DNA from: Eubacterium saphenum ATCC 49989
Lineage (GTDB): Bacteria; Bacillota; Clostridia; Peptostreptococcales; Anaerovoracaceae
Length of the DNA stretch: 64,000 bases
NCBI GenBank assembly: GCA_000161975.1
Contig: GG688422.1
Coordinates: forward strand, 431,824 to 495,823
Reading direction: 5' to 3'
Of the stretch, positions 1 to 9,900 are shown piece after piece (within the stretch, counting starts at the first letter, position 1; each line of letters begins with the position of its first letter). The notes below the pieces were generated by a model that was not told the origin of the DNA, ran no database searches, and saw only the letters and a list, made by a program, of their open reading frames with translations. The translations under genes and the position numbers were made by a program.

Positions 1-240
1 CTCTGTGATAAGCGCCTCGTTTGCAAGCTTATATATGGCGCTTTTTTCCTTTTCGTTTCTCTTTTTAAAGTTTTGAAACTCCGCCATGAGCCTTATGTAC
101 TTATCTTCAAAGTCCTCCTTTGCCTCTTTGCTTGCAGCATTCTTACAATCCTTAGAGCCGTTCTTCTCATGTTTGCAGCACTTTGAATCCTTGCACTTCT
201 TATCCTCAACCGGCTTTTCATCTTTTTTCTTTTCACTCAT
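1..240 (-). CDS. grpE: GrpE, nucleotide exchange factor of DnaK (5' part only, runs off the left edge)
   Basis: Reading leftwards from the ATG at 240, the protein reaches a typical GrpE coiled-coil segment (DKYIRLMAEFQNFKKRNEKE), where the family's conserved F-x-N-[FY]-x-[KR]-R core is visible. GrpE releases ADP from DnaK in the cytoplasm. The gene starts 75 bases after the hrcA stop, as in the usual hrcA-grpE-dnaK-dnaJ operon, so it should share the CIRCE control seen upstream of hrcA. Unusual is the N-terminal tail before the coiled coil: it is lysine-rich and holds five cysteines (KKCKDSKCCKHEK, then KDCKN) where the family normally has a disordered acidic tail. Only 80 codons are visible. 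The family assignment is firm. Confidence 0.9.
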   Translation of the reverse strand, partial: MSEKKKDEKPVEDKKCKDSKCCKHEKNGSKDCKNAASKEAKEDFEDKYIRLMAEFQNFKKRNEKEKSAIYKLANEALITE

Positions 241-314
241 CGGTTACTCCCCCTAAATTCACATTAATCTTCATTTTCACCTCATATCTTTACCTAAATA
301 CACTTCGTCATCCG

Positions 315-1349
315 TCACTCCGGATTCAAGTCCTTATTAAAGGATTTATCTACATTTTCCGTCAAATATTTAATAACGGAAGTCACATGTCCGTAAGGCA
401 TTCTCGTAGGTCCTATTACACCGATTTTTCCTATGTATTCACCATCTACATGGTAGGTTGCCGTAATCAGCGTACTGTTTTTAAGAGCATCGTCTTCATT
501 TTCTTCGCCTATGGTGATTATGATTCCATCGTCTCTATTTGAAAGAACCCTTGTGAAATCATCTTTTTTGAATATCATATCTATAAACTTGCTCGCCTTA
601 ACATTGTCTGAATACTCCGGATTCGCAAAGATGTTTGATATTCCTTCCATATATATGTCGGTCTCGAGCATTCCTCTTAGAGTAGATGCAAGAGACGGGC
701 TGATTTCAGAGAACAACTTTGCTACCGCAGGTGCATCGTTTTTGATGGTATCCGCTATATCCATGGTAAGTGATTCCGTAATGGTCTTTCCTTTGTATTC
801 TATACTGAGAGCCCTCTCAAGGATGGCAAGCGCATCTTCTGAGTACCTGCTGTGTGAATGCATGACCACCGTCGAGGTCTTTCCCGTCTCAGCTACAAGC
901 ACTAGCACGAGCCTGTTTCCTTCGATTTGCAGCAATTCTATGTGCTGAAGCCTGTCACTTTCCTTCTTTGGTGTTACCGCAAACGACGTGAGATTTGTAA
1001 GTTCAGACAATAGCTTCGTAGCATGCTTTATAGTTTTATCGAGCTCGTTCATCGTATTGTTTATTTTGCCTGCTATTATAGCCTTTTCATCGTTTGTGAG
1101 TTCATGCGTTTTCATCATCTGATCTACGTAATATCTATATGCCTTTTCCGTAGGAACTCTTCCCGCCGATGTGTGCGGTCTTAAAAGAAATCCCATCTCT
1201 TCAAGGTCTGACATTTCGTTTCTTATAGTTGCAGGGCTAAGGCCGAGATCATATCTTTTCGTAAGCGTTCTTGAACCCACAGGTTCCGCATTTGCGATAA
1301 ATTCCATCAGTATCGCCTGAAGCAATTTCTTCTTTCTATCGTTTATCAC
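315..1349 (-). CDS. hrcA: HrcA, heat-inducible transcription repressor
   Basis: This 344-residue protein matches HrcA over its full length: an N-terminal winged helix (about residues 1-75, with LSPATIRNEMSDLEEMG and the HTSAGRVPTEKAYRYYVD signature), then a GAF-like dimerisation domain. HrcA binds the CIRCE operator and represses the class I heat-shock operon; its folding depends on GroEL. A CIRCE element and a sigma-A-type promoter lie just upstream, so the gene is autoregulated. It is followed by grpE on the same strand. The ATG is preceded by AGGAGG-type bases (aaccctccttt on the + strand). Length and motifs are normal. Confidence 0.95.
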   Translation of the reverse strand: MINDRKKKLLQAILMEFIANAEPVGSRTLTKRYDLGLSPATIRNEMSDLEEMGFLLRPHTSAGRVPTEKAYRYYVDQMMKTHELTNDEKAIIAGKINNTMNELDKTIKHATKLLSELTNLTSFAVTPKKESDRLQHIELLQIEGNRLVLVLVAETGKTSTVVMHSHSRYSEDALAILERALSIEYKGKTITESLTMDIADTIKNDAPAVAKLFSEISPSLASTLRGMLETDIYMEGISNIFANPEYSDNVKASKFIDMIFKKDDFTRVLSNRDDGIIITIGEENEDDALKNSTLITATYHVDGEYIGKIGVIGPTRMPYGHVTSVIKYLTENVDKSFNKDLNPE

Positions 1350-1462
1350 TTAACCCTCCTTTCTTGTATACCTTTATTTGTCGTCCTATTCTAATGTATA
1401 TATCAATCTCGTTTTCTTTCAATGTGCATGCCAATCTCGTTTTCAGGTATATCATTTTTTTG

Positions 1463-1489
1463 TTAGCACTCTCGCCTGCCGAGTGCTAA
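1463..1489. promoter_or_regulatory. CIRCE operator (HrcA binding site)
   Basis: The sequence is TTAGCACTC, nine bases, GAGTGCTAA: a perfect match to the CIRCE consensus, including the spacer length. It lies about 115 bases upstream of the hrcA start and just downstream of the -10 of the hrcA promoter, so bound HrcA would block transcription. Confidence 0.97.
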
Positions 1490-1499
1490 TTCCTTATCT

Positions 1500-1528
1500 A
1501 AGATACCACCAAAAATACCATGAGTCAA
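1500..1528 (-). promoter_or_regulatory. Sigma-A-type promoter of hrcA-grpE
   Basis: On the minus strand, TTGACT (-35) and TATCTT (-10) are separated by exactly 17 bases. The -10 ends ten bases before the CIRCE repeat, the usual geometry for a CIRCE-controlled heat-shock operon. Confidence 0.75.
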
Positions 1529-1538
1529 CAAATTTTTC

Positions 1539-1730
1539 CTATTTTTTTGCTTTTTTTATTATTTTTTCTGTTTTCTCATGAAAATATCCTCGCAAATGCA
1601 AGCAGTTACTGCTTGTCAATGTCTTCCATGCCTTTTCATTTTCAATGCGCATAAGACTACGATAGTGAGTCCAGCTCAAATGGTCACGCAGTGCGTGACC
1701 ATTTAGAAAGGTAAGATAAAATTGGCGCAT
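1539..1730 (-). pseudogene. Remnant of a YhcG-type (DUF1016) protein
   Basis: The 63-codon stretch contains HALRDHLSWTHYRSLMRIENEKA, close to the conserved N-terminal segment of YhcG/DUF1016 proteins, which normally run to about 350 residues and carry a C-terminal PD-(D/E)XK nuclease domain. Here the match lasts only some 35 residues and then turns into a lysine-rich out-of-family tail, so most of the gene is gone. DUF1016 genes travel with restriction-modification and other accessory modules. A perfect 27-base palindrome sits inside the remnant (1678-1704). Translation of the fragment is doubtful. Confidence 0.6.
1678..1704. repeat. Perfect 27-bp palindrome inside the YhcG remnant
   Basis: Two 13-base arms (AAATGGTCACGCA and its exact complement) flank one central base. 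It overlaps the coding remnant, so part may be codon coincidence, but 13 of 13 paired positions is more than chance would give. No T-run follows, so it is not a normal terminator. It could be a scar of the rearrangement or a binding site. Confidence 0.6.
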
Positions 1731-1797
1731 ATACTTAACATTTACAATGGAAAATATGTTTAATGAATTTTCCCATAAGTTGTTTCAAAATATTCTC

Positions 1798-2601
1798 TTA
1801 TTTCAATTTCTTTGTTGTTTCCGCTTCGGATAATATTTTCATCTGCTCTATGGCAATAAAATTCAGTTTTTCCAATCTGTCTGATTGCTTCATCCCCTCA
1901 TTTATAAAAACAGCATTAAGATTTTCAAGATTTGAGAGACAAACAAGCTGAGATATATCCGCATAATCTCTGATATTTCCTTTTAACTTCGGATTTTCCT
2001 CACGCCATTCTTTTGCTGTCATTCCAAACAAAGCTACATTCAGAATATCAGCTTCACTCGCATAAATAAAGTTGATTTTTTCCTTTGGCAATTTTTCAGG
2101 TACAAGGTTGTTTTTTATGGCATCGGTATGAATTCTATAATTGATTTTTGCCAAATTTCTTTTTATATCCCAGCCAAGTTTCTCTTGTTCTTCTTTTTTT
2201 AGTCGTTCAAATTCTTTTATTAAATACAGCTTAAAATAAGGCGATACCCAAGAAGCAAATTCGAATGCAATATCTTTATGTGCATAAGTTCCTCCATACC
2301 TTCCTGCCTTTGCAACAATACCAATGGAATTAGTTTTCTTCACCCACTGTTTTACGGATAAAATAAAGCGGTTAAGCCCTGCTTCAATTTTAATTCCCTC
2401 GAATTCGGGGGAATTAAAATTTGGATTATACATATCTTCCCAAATGCCTAAAAACTCTATCGTATTTTTATTTCTGAGCCATTTTTCAATTAAAGCCGAG
2501 CCGTTTTCAATATTTCTAACCATGTCAGTTAAAGAAATATAATCTCTATTGCCTATGGCTATAACACTGATTTCCGAGCCTTCAATATTTATTTTAGACA
2601 C
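1798..2601 (-). CDS. KilA-N domain protein (phage/plasmid-type DNA-binding protein)
   Basis: The protein of about 267 residues begins with a beta-rich segment (INIEGSEISVIAIGNRDYISLTDM) and has the KilA-N features: LIEKWLRNKNTIEFLGIWE near residue 45 and GRYGGTYAHKDIAFEFASWVSP near residue 105. KilA-N domains bind DNA in phage antirepressors and plasmid proteins; relatives with a long C-terminal part like this one occur in many bacterial accessory regions without known function. A GTG start at 2601 is preferred because GAGAGGTG lies six bases upstream; a TTG at 2616 would overlap that site. The gene is AT-rich compared with its neighbours and lies next to the YhcG remnant, which suggests acquired DNA. 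Family assignment is good, role unknown. Confidence 0.8.
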   Translation of the reverse strand: MSKINIEGSEISVIAIGNRDYISLTDMVRNIENGSALIEKWLRNKNTIEFLGIWEDMYNPNFNSPEFEGIKIEAGLNRFILSVKQWVKKTNSIGIVAKAGRYGGTYAHKDIAFEFASWVSPYFKLYLIKEFERLKKEEQEKLGWDIKRNLAKINYRIHTDAIKNNLVPEKLPKEKINFIYASEADILNVALFGMTAKEWREENPKLKGNIRDYADISQLVCLSNLENLNAVFINEGMKQSDRLEKLNFIAIEQMKILSEAETTKKLK

Positions 2602-2805
2602 AAAATCACCTCTCAATCATCCAATAAATCGTAACCAGTATATCATCTTTATAATTTCTTTTCTACTGCCGCCTGCCCAATTAAAATGACTTACAATGAC
2701 ACTTTTTCCATCTCTTGAAAAATCGAATAGTGTATTTTATTCCTTATATATATTATCCACATGCTGTATAATATCAGAAAACATTTTGTGTAAGGGAGGT
2801 GTAGA

Positions 2806-3729
2806 TTGAAAATAGTAATACTCGATGCATTCACAATCACGCAGTCGGATCTCAGCTTCGACTCTTTAAAGCAGCTGGACAAAGTCGATAAACTTACCGT
2901 ATATGAAAGAACTGCTCCAAATGAAATTGCCCCGAGAATCGAGGGTTATGATATGGTGCTCACATCAAAATGCAAACTAACTGAGGAAATCATTAAAAAT
3001 GCGCGGGATCTTAAATACATAGGAGAACTCGCAACAGGATACGACAACATCGACATAAAAGCTGCTAAAGCCTCAAACGTCACGGTAACAAACATAGCCT
3101 CATATTCTACACAGGCTGTTGCGCAGCAAACGATGAGCTATATACTGCACTACGCCAATGACTTAACAGGTTATTTTAAAGCAACAAGAAGCGGTAGGTG
3201 GCAAGAATCGGATGATTTTTGCTTCTTCCTTTCGCCATCAAAAAGCCTTACGGAATTGAGCCTCGGGATTATCGGCTACGGGAATATAGGAAGATGCGTT
3301 GCAAACATAGCGAAGAGCTTCGGCATGAAGGTGAATGCGTACAGCAAAAACCCTACTGAAACGCTGAATTCAGATATCATAAGCCTTCACTGTCCTCTTA
3401 CCAAAGGAAACGAAAAATTTGTAAATAAAAGCTTCATATCTAGCCTTAAGGATGGAGCGGTACTCATAAATACGGCAAGAGGAGGACTTATAGATGAAAA
3501 TGATCTTAAGGAAGCACTCATGAGTAATAAACTTGCCGCAGCCTACCTCGATGTACTTAGCAGCGAACCCCCTATAGAGAATAGCTTGACTGAGCTTGAC
3601 AACTGCTTTATAACTCCACATATCGCCTGGGGAACCCATGCAGCCAGAGCAAGACTCATTAAACTCTGCGAGGAAAATATAAAAGCATACATTGAAGGCT
3701 CTCCTTCTTCTATTTCGTTTTTAATGTAG
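2806..3729 (+). CDS. D-2-hydroxyacid dehydrogenase (hydroxypyruvate/glycerate dehydrogenase type)
   Basis: This 307-residue protein has the two-domain fold of NAD-dependent D-2-hydroxyacid dehydrogenases. The nucleotide-binding motif is GIIGYGNIGR, and the catalytic Arg, Glu and His are recognisable in NTARGGLID, SSEPP and ITPHIAWGT. It would interconvert a 2-oxoacid and a D-2-hydroxyacid in the cytoplasm; the exact substrate cannot be read from sequence. Translation most likely starts at TTG 2806, with GGGAGGTG seven bases upstream. The Rossmann segment after GYGNIG looks slightly shorter than in the textbook family, and the protein (307 aa) is at the short end. It stands alone between the KilA-N gene and the ABC transporter. 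Confidence 0.85.
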   Translation: MKIVILDAFTITQSDLSFDSLKQLDKVDKLTVYERTAPNEIAPRIEGYDMVLTSKCKLTEEIIKNARDLKYIGELATGYDNIDIKAAKASNVTVTNIASYSTQAVAQQTMSYILHYANDLTGYFKATRSGRWQESDDFCFFLSPSKSLTELSLGIIGYGNIGRCVANIAKSFGMKVNAYSKNPTETLNSDIISLHCPLTKGNEKFVNKSFISSLKDGAVLINTARGGLIDENDLKEALMSNKLAAAYLDVLSSEPPIENSLTELDNCFITPHIAWGTHAARARLIKLCEENIKAYIEGSPSSISFLM

Positions 3730-3786
3730 CAACATATATCCTCCTGCCACTCTTAAAATAAAGAAACGTAATCATTATAGCGCTAC

Positions 3787-3816
3787 TTGCTTACAAAAAA
3801 GTTTTAGTGGTATAAT
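3787..3816 (+). promoter_or_regulatory. Promoter of the ABC transporter pair
   Basis: TTGCTT and a perfect TATAAT are separated by 18 bases, followed by AAAGGAGGG and the ATG at 3844. Confidence 0.65.
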
Positions 3817-3843
3817 ATCATTACCGATTTAAAGGAGGGAATT

Positions 3844-4542
3844 ATGTTATTAAGCTTAAAAAATGTTCATAAGTCATTTAAAAATGGTGAAGAATCCATA
3901 GAGGTGTTGAAAGGCATAGACCTTGATATCGAAAAAGGCAGTGTAAACGTGATGCTCGGGCCTTCCGGAAGCGGAAAAAGCACTTTGCTCAACATCATAG
4001 GCGCAATAGAACCTATCGATTCCGGCAGTGTCGTGATGCAGGGAGAAACTCTTGAAAAGATGAAGGAAAAAGCGCTGACGGAATACCGAAGAAAATATCT
4101 CGGCTACGTATTCCAATCATACAATCTGATACAGAGCCTTACCGTTAGGGAGAATATAGAAGTGGGTGCATACCTCGGTTCAAATCCTCTAAACAGCGAT
4201 GACCTCATAAAATCGCTCGGTCTCTGGGATCACAAGGACAAATTCCCCGTTCAGTTATCAGGCGGACAGATGCAAAGAACCTCAATAGGAAGAGCCATAA
4301 TCAAAAACCCTGCCCTACTTCTCTGTGACGAACCCACGGGTGCTCTCGATTATGGAACATCGAAAGAAATAATAAAGTTGCTCGAAGACATAAACGAGGA
4401 ATACAAAACTACCATATTGATGGTAACCCACAATACGGAACTTGCAAAAATTGCAGACAGAATCGTAACGCTACATGACGGCAAGATAGGAAGCGATGTA
4501 AAGAACGAAGAAAAAATCGATGCAACCAAACTTAACTGGTAG
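3844..4542 (+). CDS. ABC transporter ATP-binding protein (MacB/LolD type)
   Basis: The 232-residue ATPase has every ABC motif: Walker A GPSGSGKST, Q-loop FQSYNL, signature LSGGQMQR, Walker B LLLCDEPTGALD and the H-loop THN. The spacing and the PTGALD variant place it in the MacB/LolD/FtsE group, which drives mechanotransmission permeases and not classical pore transporters. It is encoded 11 bases before the FtsX-like permease, with which it should form the complex. In Firmicutes such pairs export or sense antimicrobial peptides or act on the cell envelope. No sensor kinase lies nearby, so the role is open. Confidence 0.93.
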   Translation: MLLSLKNVHKSFKNGEESIEVLKGIDLDIEKGSVNVMLGPSGSGKSTLLNIIGAIEPIDSGSVVMQGETLEKMKEKALTEYRRKYLGYVFQSYNLIQSLTVRENIEVGAYLGSNPLNSDDLIKSLGLWDHKDKFPVQLSGGQMQRTSIGRAIIKNPALLLCDEPTGALDYGTSKEIIKLLEDINEEYKTTILMVTHNTELAKIADRIVTLHDGKIGSDVKNEEKIDATKLNW

Positions 4543-4553
4543 GAGCAAGCACT

Positions 4554-6797
4554 ATGAGAAATCCATTAAACAAACAATACCTAAGGGAATTTAAAAAAGA
4601 TTCATTCAAGTATATACTCATAATGATATTTCTAACAATTATGATAGGCACTACATCAGGGCAGCTTGTAGGAGCAGGCAGCATTGACGATAATTATCAC
4701 GATGGGCATATAAAATATAAGCTTGAGGACGGACAATTCATTTTAGAGAATAAGCTGCCTAAAAAAAGCATTAAAAAAATCCAAAAGAAGGATGTAACGA
4801 TCTACAATGAATTTTATAAGGAAAAAAAGGAAGACAACGAGACAACTTACAGAATCTACAATATAAAGGACAGAGAAAAAGTAAATAAATGCGCTATTTT
4901 AAGCGGTAGATTCCCAAAAACCACAAAGGAAATTTCTATAGATAGGGTGTATGCAAAGAGAAACAATCTAAAGATAGGCGATAAGATAAAAATCAATAAG
5001 AGGAAGTACACTATTACGGGTTTTTCCGCTATGGTAAACTACTCCGCACTCTTTAAGGATAATAAAAGCATCGTATTTGACTCCATCCACTTCACCCCGG
5101 CGCTCGTAACCGACAAGGAATATAAAAAAATAAAGCTACGAAATCACTACAAATACGTGTGGCGCAATAAAAATGATTTGAGCAAGGCAGAAACCAATAA
5201 GCTGGCTGAAAAACTTGCTAAGAGGATATACAAAAACATGGGACTGCTCAGCTCCATAATTCATAGATATGATAACAACGCAATAAGATTCGCAGGAGAC
5301 GACTTTAAAAAGGATACCGCATCTCTTACGTATTTCATGGTCATCTTCCTGATATTACTGAGCTTGATATTCAGAGCATCCATTAAAAACAACATCCAAA
5401 GCGATTCAAAAACAATAGGAACACTCAGGGCATCCGGTTATTCAAAGTCGGAGCTCAGAAGGCATTATCTGGTAATACCACTGCTCGTATCACTCTTGGG
5501 CGGTATCCTTGGAAACATACTGGGCTATACGGTAGTAAAAGACATCATCACGGGACTTTACTATAACTCGTATTCATTAATGCCTTATCATACCGTATGG
5601 AATGCCAAAGCATTGTTGCTTACAACCGGTGCTCCTCTGATAATAATGTTTATAATAAACTATATTACCCTCATCCTTATAATGCGAAATGGACCGAGTA
5701 ACTTCCTTAGAAACGAGATATTTAAACGCCGCAAAGCCGTGCCTCTAAAACTTTCTCCGAAGCTCAGGATATTTACCAGAATAAAAATTAGAACTATACT
5801 CGATAATAAAAGCATATATTCTCTGATAATTGTAGGTATAATCATATCCAATGTACTTCTCATCTTCGGACTGTCTATATTGCCGATAGTAGATAAGCAT
5901 GCTGAAAAGGTAAAGAAAAATAAAATTGCAAACTACGAATACACCCTGGTGCATCCTGTCAAAACAAAAGATAAAAAGGCGGAAAAGTTCGCAATCAGAG
6001 AACTCGTAGGGCGAAACAATGAAACTGTAACGATTTACGGCATATCTCCAAAGTCAAAATATCTAAAAAATGCTTCCATTAAGCGAGGAGAGGTATTGAT
6101 ATCCAATGGATATGTTGAAAAATTCGACATAGAAAAAGGCGATACCTTAACGTTCAAGCAAAAATATAAATCCAAGGAGTACAAGTTCAAACTCACCAAG
6201 ACATATGAACATCCTTCATTCTTTGCAGTGTTTATAGACATAAGGGACTTTCGAAAGACATTCAAAGAAGATAAGGACTACTATAACGGATACTTCTCAA
6301 ATAGAAAATTAAAAGATTTAAAATCAAAGGATATTGCACTCACCGTTACGGGAAAAGATCTTTCAGCCCTTACAGAACAGATGAATGAAGCTATGAAGGG
6401 TATAAATACCACCTTTGTTTTTGCAACCCTGGTAATCTATATGATAATGGTGTTCCTATTATCAAAGCTTGTTATAGAAAAGAACACCACCAATATCTCA
6501 ATGACTAAGGTACTGGGGTTTCACCCTAAGGAAATAAACAGGTTATTCAACAGCCCTACCCGTATAGTGGTGATATTCGGTATTCTCATATCCCTTCCCA
6601 TAAGCACGGCAATAGAACAGGTCGTGATGATATCCATGATCCGAAAGATGGATGGCTGGTTCACCCCTTATATACCTATGAAGATCTACCCGCTAACCTT
6701 CGCATTGTTTTTCGTGTCATTCGAGATAATGTCATTCATACTGAGACGCAGAACTTCAAAAATTTCGCTATCCTCAGCATTAAACTCCCCAGAGTAA
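4554..6797 (+). CDS. ABC transporter permease with two FtsX-like domains
   Basis: The 747-residue membrane protein has an N-terminal membrane segment (about residues 18-38), a large extracytoplasmic domain to about 250, a first three-helix FtsX block (about 255-380), a further segment near 425-445, a second external domain, and a final FtsX block (about 620-730, with FVFATLVIYMIMVFLL). The extracytoplasmic regions are very lysine-rich. The arrangement is that of large Firmicute FtsX-family permeases working with MacB-type ATPases. It is co-transcribed with the preceding ATPase and followed by a terminator. The substrate is unknown. Confidence 0.88.
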   Translation: MRNPLNKQYLREFKKDSFKYILIMIFLTIMIGTTSGQLVGAGSIDDNYHDGHIKYKLEDGQFILENKLPKKSIKKIQKKDVTIYNEFYKEKKEDNETTYRIYNIKDREKVNKCAILSGRFPKTTKEISIDRVYAKRNNLKIGDKIKINKRKYTITGFSAMVNYSALFKDNKSIVFDSIHFTPALVTDKEYKKIKLRNHYKYVWRNKNDLSKAETNKLAEKLAKRIYKNMGLLSSIIHRYDNNAIRFAGDDFKKDTASLTYFMVIFLILLSLIFRASIKNNIQSDSKTIGTLRASGYSKSELRRHYLVIPLLVSLLGGILGNILGYTVVKDIITGLYYNSYSLMPYHTVWNAKALLLTTGAPLIIMFIINYITLILIMRNGPSNFLRNEIFKRRKAVPLKLSPKLRIFTRIKIRTILDNKSIYSLIIVGIIISNVLLIFGLSILPIVDKHAEKVKKNKIANYEYTLVHPVKTKDKKAEKFAIRELVGRNNETVTIYGISPKSKYLKNASIKRGEVLISNGYVEKFDIEKGDTLTFKQKYKSKEYKFKLTKTYEHPSFFAVFIDIRDFRKTFKEDKDYYNGYFSNRKLKDLKSKDIALTVTGKDLSALTEQMNEAMKGINTTFVFATLVIYMIMVFLLSKLVIEKNTTNISMTKVLGFHPKEINRLFNSPTRIVVIFGILISLPISTAIEQVVMISMIRKMDGWFTPYIPMKIYPLTFALFFVSFEIMSFILRRRTSKISLSSALNSPE

Positions 6798-6923
6798 TAT
6801 AAACTAATTGCTCTTATTATTTCACTAAAATAAGTTTATGAAAATTAGCATAGCAAGCCTATCAGCTAATATTTCAATCTATCTTGTAACCTTGAAAACA
6901 GCACAGGGCAACATTACTTACTT

Positions 6924-6965
6924 AATAGACTTCACAAACCGTGAAGTCTATTGTTTCTGTTTTTA
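6924..6965 (+). terminator. Rho-independent terminator after the ABC transporter
   Basis: A 12-bp stem (AATAGACTTCAC paired with GTGAAGTCTATT) with loop AAACC is followed by GTTTCTGTTTTT. It lies 127 bases after the permease stop and just before the convergent end of the next operon. Confidence 0.85.
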
Positions 6966-6980
6966 TCTGCCTATTACAGG

Positions 6981-9900
6981 TTATCGTTGTCTTATGAGTT
7001 TGCCGAGCTCTTGCGATATTTTAGTGTGAAGAGCATCGGATGTGCCCTGCTCTTGCAGTAATATATCAGACTTTGGAACCATAAACTGTACATTTATCTC
7101 ATCAGCAGCTGCGATGTGCTTACTTCCTGCATAGTTTTTGCCGTAAACTTCCGCTTCCACAGTCTTTACGGCATCTTCATAATCAATTGCCGTTTCCTCT
7201 ATGCCGAGTTCATTTAAAATATCATTTAAGAGGTCATACATATCCCCTTCATCACCTTCTTTTATAAATCTGTTTTTTACGGCTTGAACCCTTCCCTCTG
7301 CATTTGTGAAGCTTCCACCTTTTTTAACTCCGTTAGGCTCTCGAATGAATACATCCGCCCTATCGTTATACATCACATCCACATGCGCAATGCGCTCAAA
7401 TCCGGCCTTCATATCATCCGTAATATCTACACCGAAACTTATCAATATCCCGCTTTCATCAGAACTTGCAGGCTTAATTCCAAAGTCCAACAACCCTTGA
7501 GTATTGTTCTTCTTCCTAAGATGAATTAAATTGCTTCCCTTGTAGGCAGCTATGTCGGAAAGTAAAACCGCCCCGTCAAAGGTAACAATGCTGTCGGAAT
7601 ATAGTATTGCAGGATTCTTAGCCGATAAATAACGCTTTGCAGCTTCCATGGCTTCATCGCTCACATTGATTTTTTCAGCATACTCTATGAGCTCTGAGCT
7701 GAACGGCTTATCCCCGCCTGCATCCAATTTTACCACGCCTGCAAAAACCTCCGCTATGGCGCTACCCTTTTTATCCGTATTTATATGCCTTATGTTAATG
7801 CCTCTCGTAGTGCCCTCTTGATTGGTGATCATGACTATTTCTTTTCCCTGTTTTGAAAGGCTTATAAGCCTTGGTGAAATTATAGGGTTGCTATGAACAT
7901 CTAAGGCACACAGTATGAAGTCGGAATCATTCAGCTCATCGAAGCCCGTAAGCGGCTTAGTCGTTCCAAATACTTTACCTGCTCCACATTCAGGCACATC
8001 GTGAGATACGACGTCTGCGCCTATTGCATCTGCAAACTTTTTAATAGCCGCAACTTCTTCAGTAGTATACCTTGCAGATATACTTACATATTTCTTTTTA
8101 GAAGCATCACCTATAAGATCCGCAAGCGATTTTATAGCCTCTTCTTTTTTCGTTTTTTCACTTCCTATATATGAATCAAACGGCTCGGTGTACCTCGTAA
8201 ACAATCCGAATTTACCTCTGCCGCAGGCAAGTCCCATACCTGCTTCGCTTCCGTTTATTGCATCAGCCTTCATTACCAGATTTCCGGCTGTCTGTACATC
8301 AATTTTGCAGCCAACGGAGCAGAATTCACAAACCGTCTCGTTAGACTTCATATTTGCCGGTATATCCTTTGTATTAAAGCACCTTTCCTTAAGAGCTCCG
8401 GTAGGACATACCGATATACACATGCCGCAACTTACGCATCCGCTCTCGCGAAGCTTTCTGCCCATCTCCGGCATGATTACCGTATCGAAACCTCTGTTTA
8501 CAAGCCCTAGAGCTCCGATACCGAGCGTTTCATCGCAAACCCTGACGCACAATCCGCACAGGATACACTTATTAGGATCCCTGGTTACAAATGGATGATC
8601 ATCTTCAAAGTCTATATCGGTATGATCTCCATAAAGCCTTTCAGGCTCCACTTCGTACATGTGTGAATACTTTATCAGCTTACATTCAAAATAATCCTTA
8701 CAACCGCATTCAAGACATCTTTTAGCTTCTTCCTTCATTAAATCTACAGCGATTGTCTTTTCCACTTCATTGAAATTATCTTTTCTCTCATCAGCTTTTG
8801 CAACTTCAGGATTAGCCCTGCATTTTCGCTCTCTATCTTCAAAATCCTCAGATGTAATGTCTGACCTTGTAACATAATAAGGCGAAGTATAAACAAATTT
8901 CTTTCCGCTCAGATAATTGTCTATAGCCTCCGTAACCTTCTTCGCATCCGCTATGGCTTCGATAGCTATTGAAATTTTATCGTTACCGCAGTCGCCACCC
9001 GCAAACACGCCTTCCATGCTCGTCATAAATGATTTTTCATCATAGGCTATAGCGTTTCGCTTCGTTTTTTCAACTTCACCGAATAATTCTGAATCCACCG
9101 CCTGCCCTATGGCAAGTATAACGGTATCCACATTGAGCATTTCCGTTTTGCCCTCTACCGCTACAGGCCTTCGCCTTCCTGATGCATCCTCTTCACCAAG
9201 CTCCATAACCTGAAGCTCCATTGCATTTACCCTGCCGTCCTTTTCAAAAATTTCAATCGGATTTCTAAGTGTCTTAAATATTACACCTTCTTCCTCTGCG
9301 CTCTTTATTTCAAATTCTTCAGCAGGCATCTGCTCCGTTGTACGCCTGTACACGTTATACACATTTTGGGCTCCGAGCCTTACAGCCGTCCTTGCAGCAT
9401 CCATAGCGGTATTACCGCCGCCTATTATAGCCACGTTCTTTCCAATACCCGTTTCAATGCCTCTAGCCTTCCTCTGAAGAAATTCGATACCACCTATTAC
9501 ACCGTTGCTGTCTTCTCCTTTGCAACCTGTACCTGTAGACTTCCAAGCACCTATTCCAAGTAGCACCGCATCGCTGTTTTTTCTTATTTCATCAAAACTT
9601 ATATCGCTTCCTATGCGAGTATTCGTTTTAATATCTATTCCCATTTCTTTTATCTTTGAAATTTCAGCATTTAATATTTTCTTAGGCAACCTGTATTCAG
9701 GGATTCCGTATCTAAGCATTCCCCCTGCATACGGCATGGCTTCATAAACGGTGATATCATGTCCGAGCTGCCTTAAAAAGCATGCAGCCGAAAGACCCAT
9801 GGGTCCGCCGCCTATGATCGATACCTTCTTGCCGGTAAATTCTTCCGGTAGCTTAAAGGCAAAATCTTCTGTAAAAAATGCTTCTTCCGCTAATAAACGC

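Noticed and set aside
6838..7029. A 63-codon plus-strand frame after the ABC permease
   Set aside because: It runs through the terminator hairpin at 6924-6965 and overlaps the end of the convergent gene.
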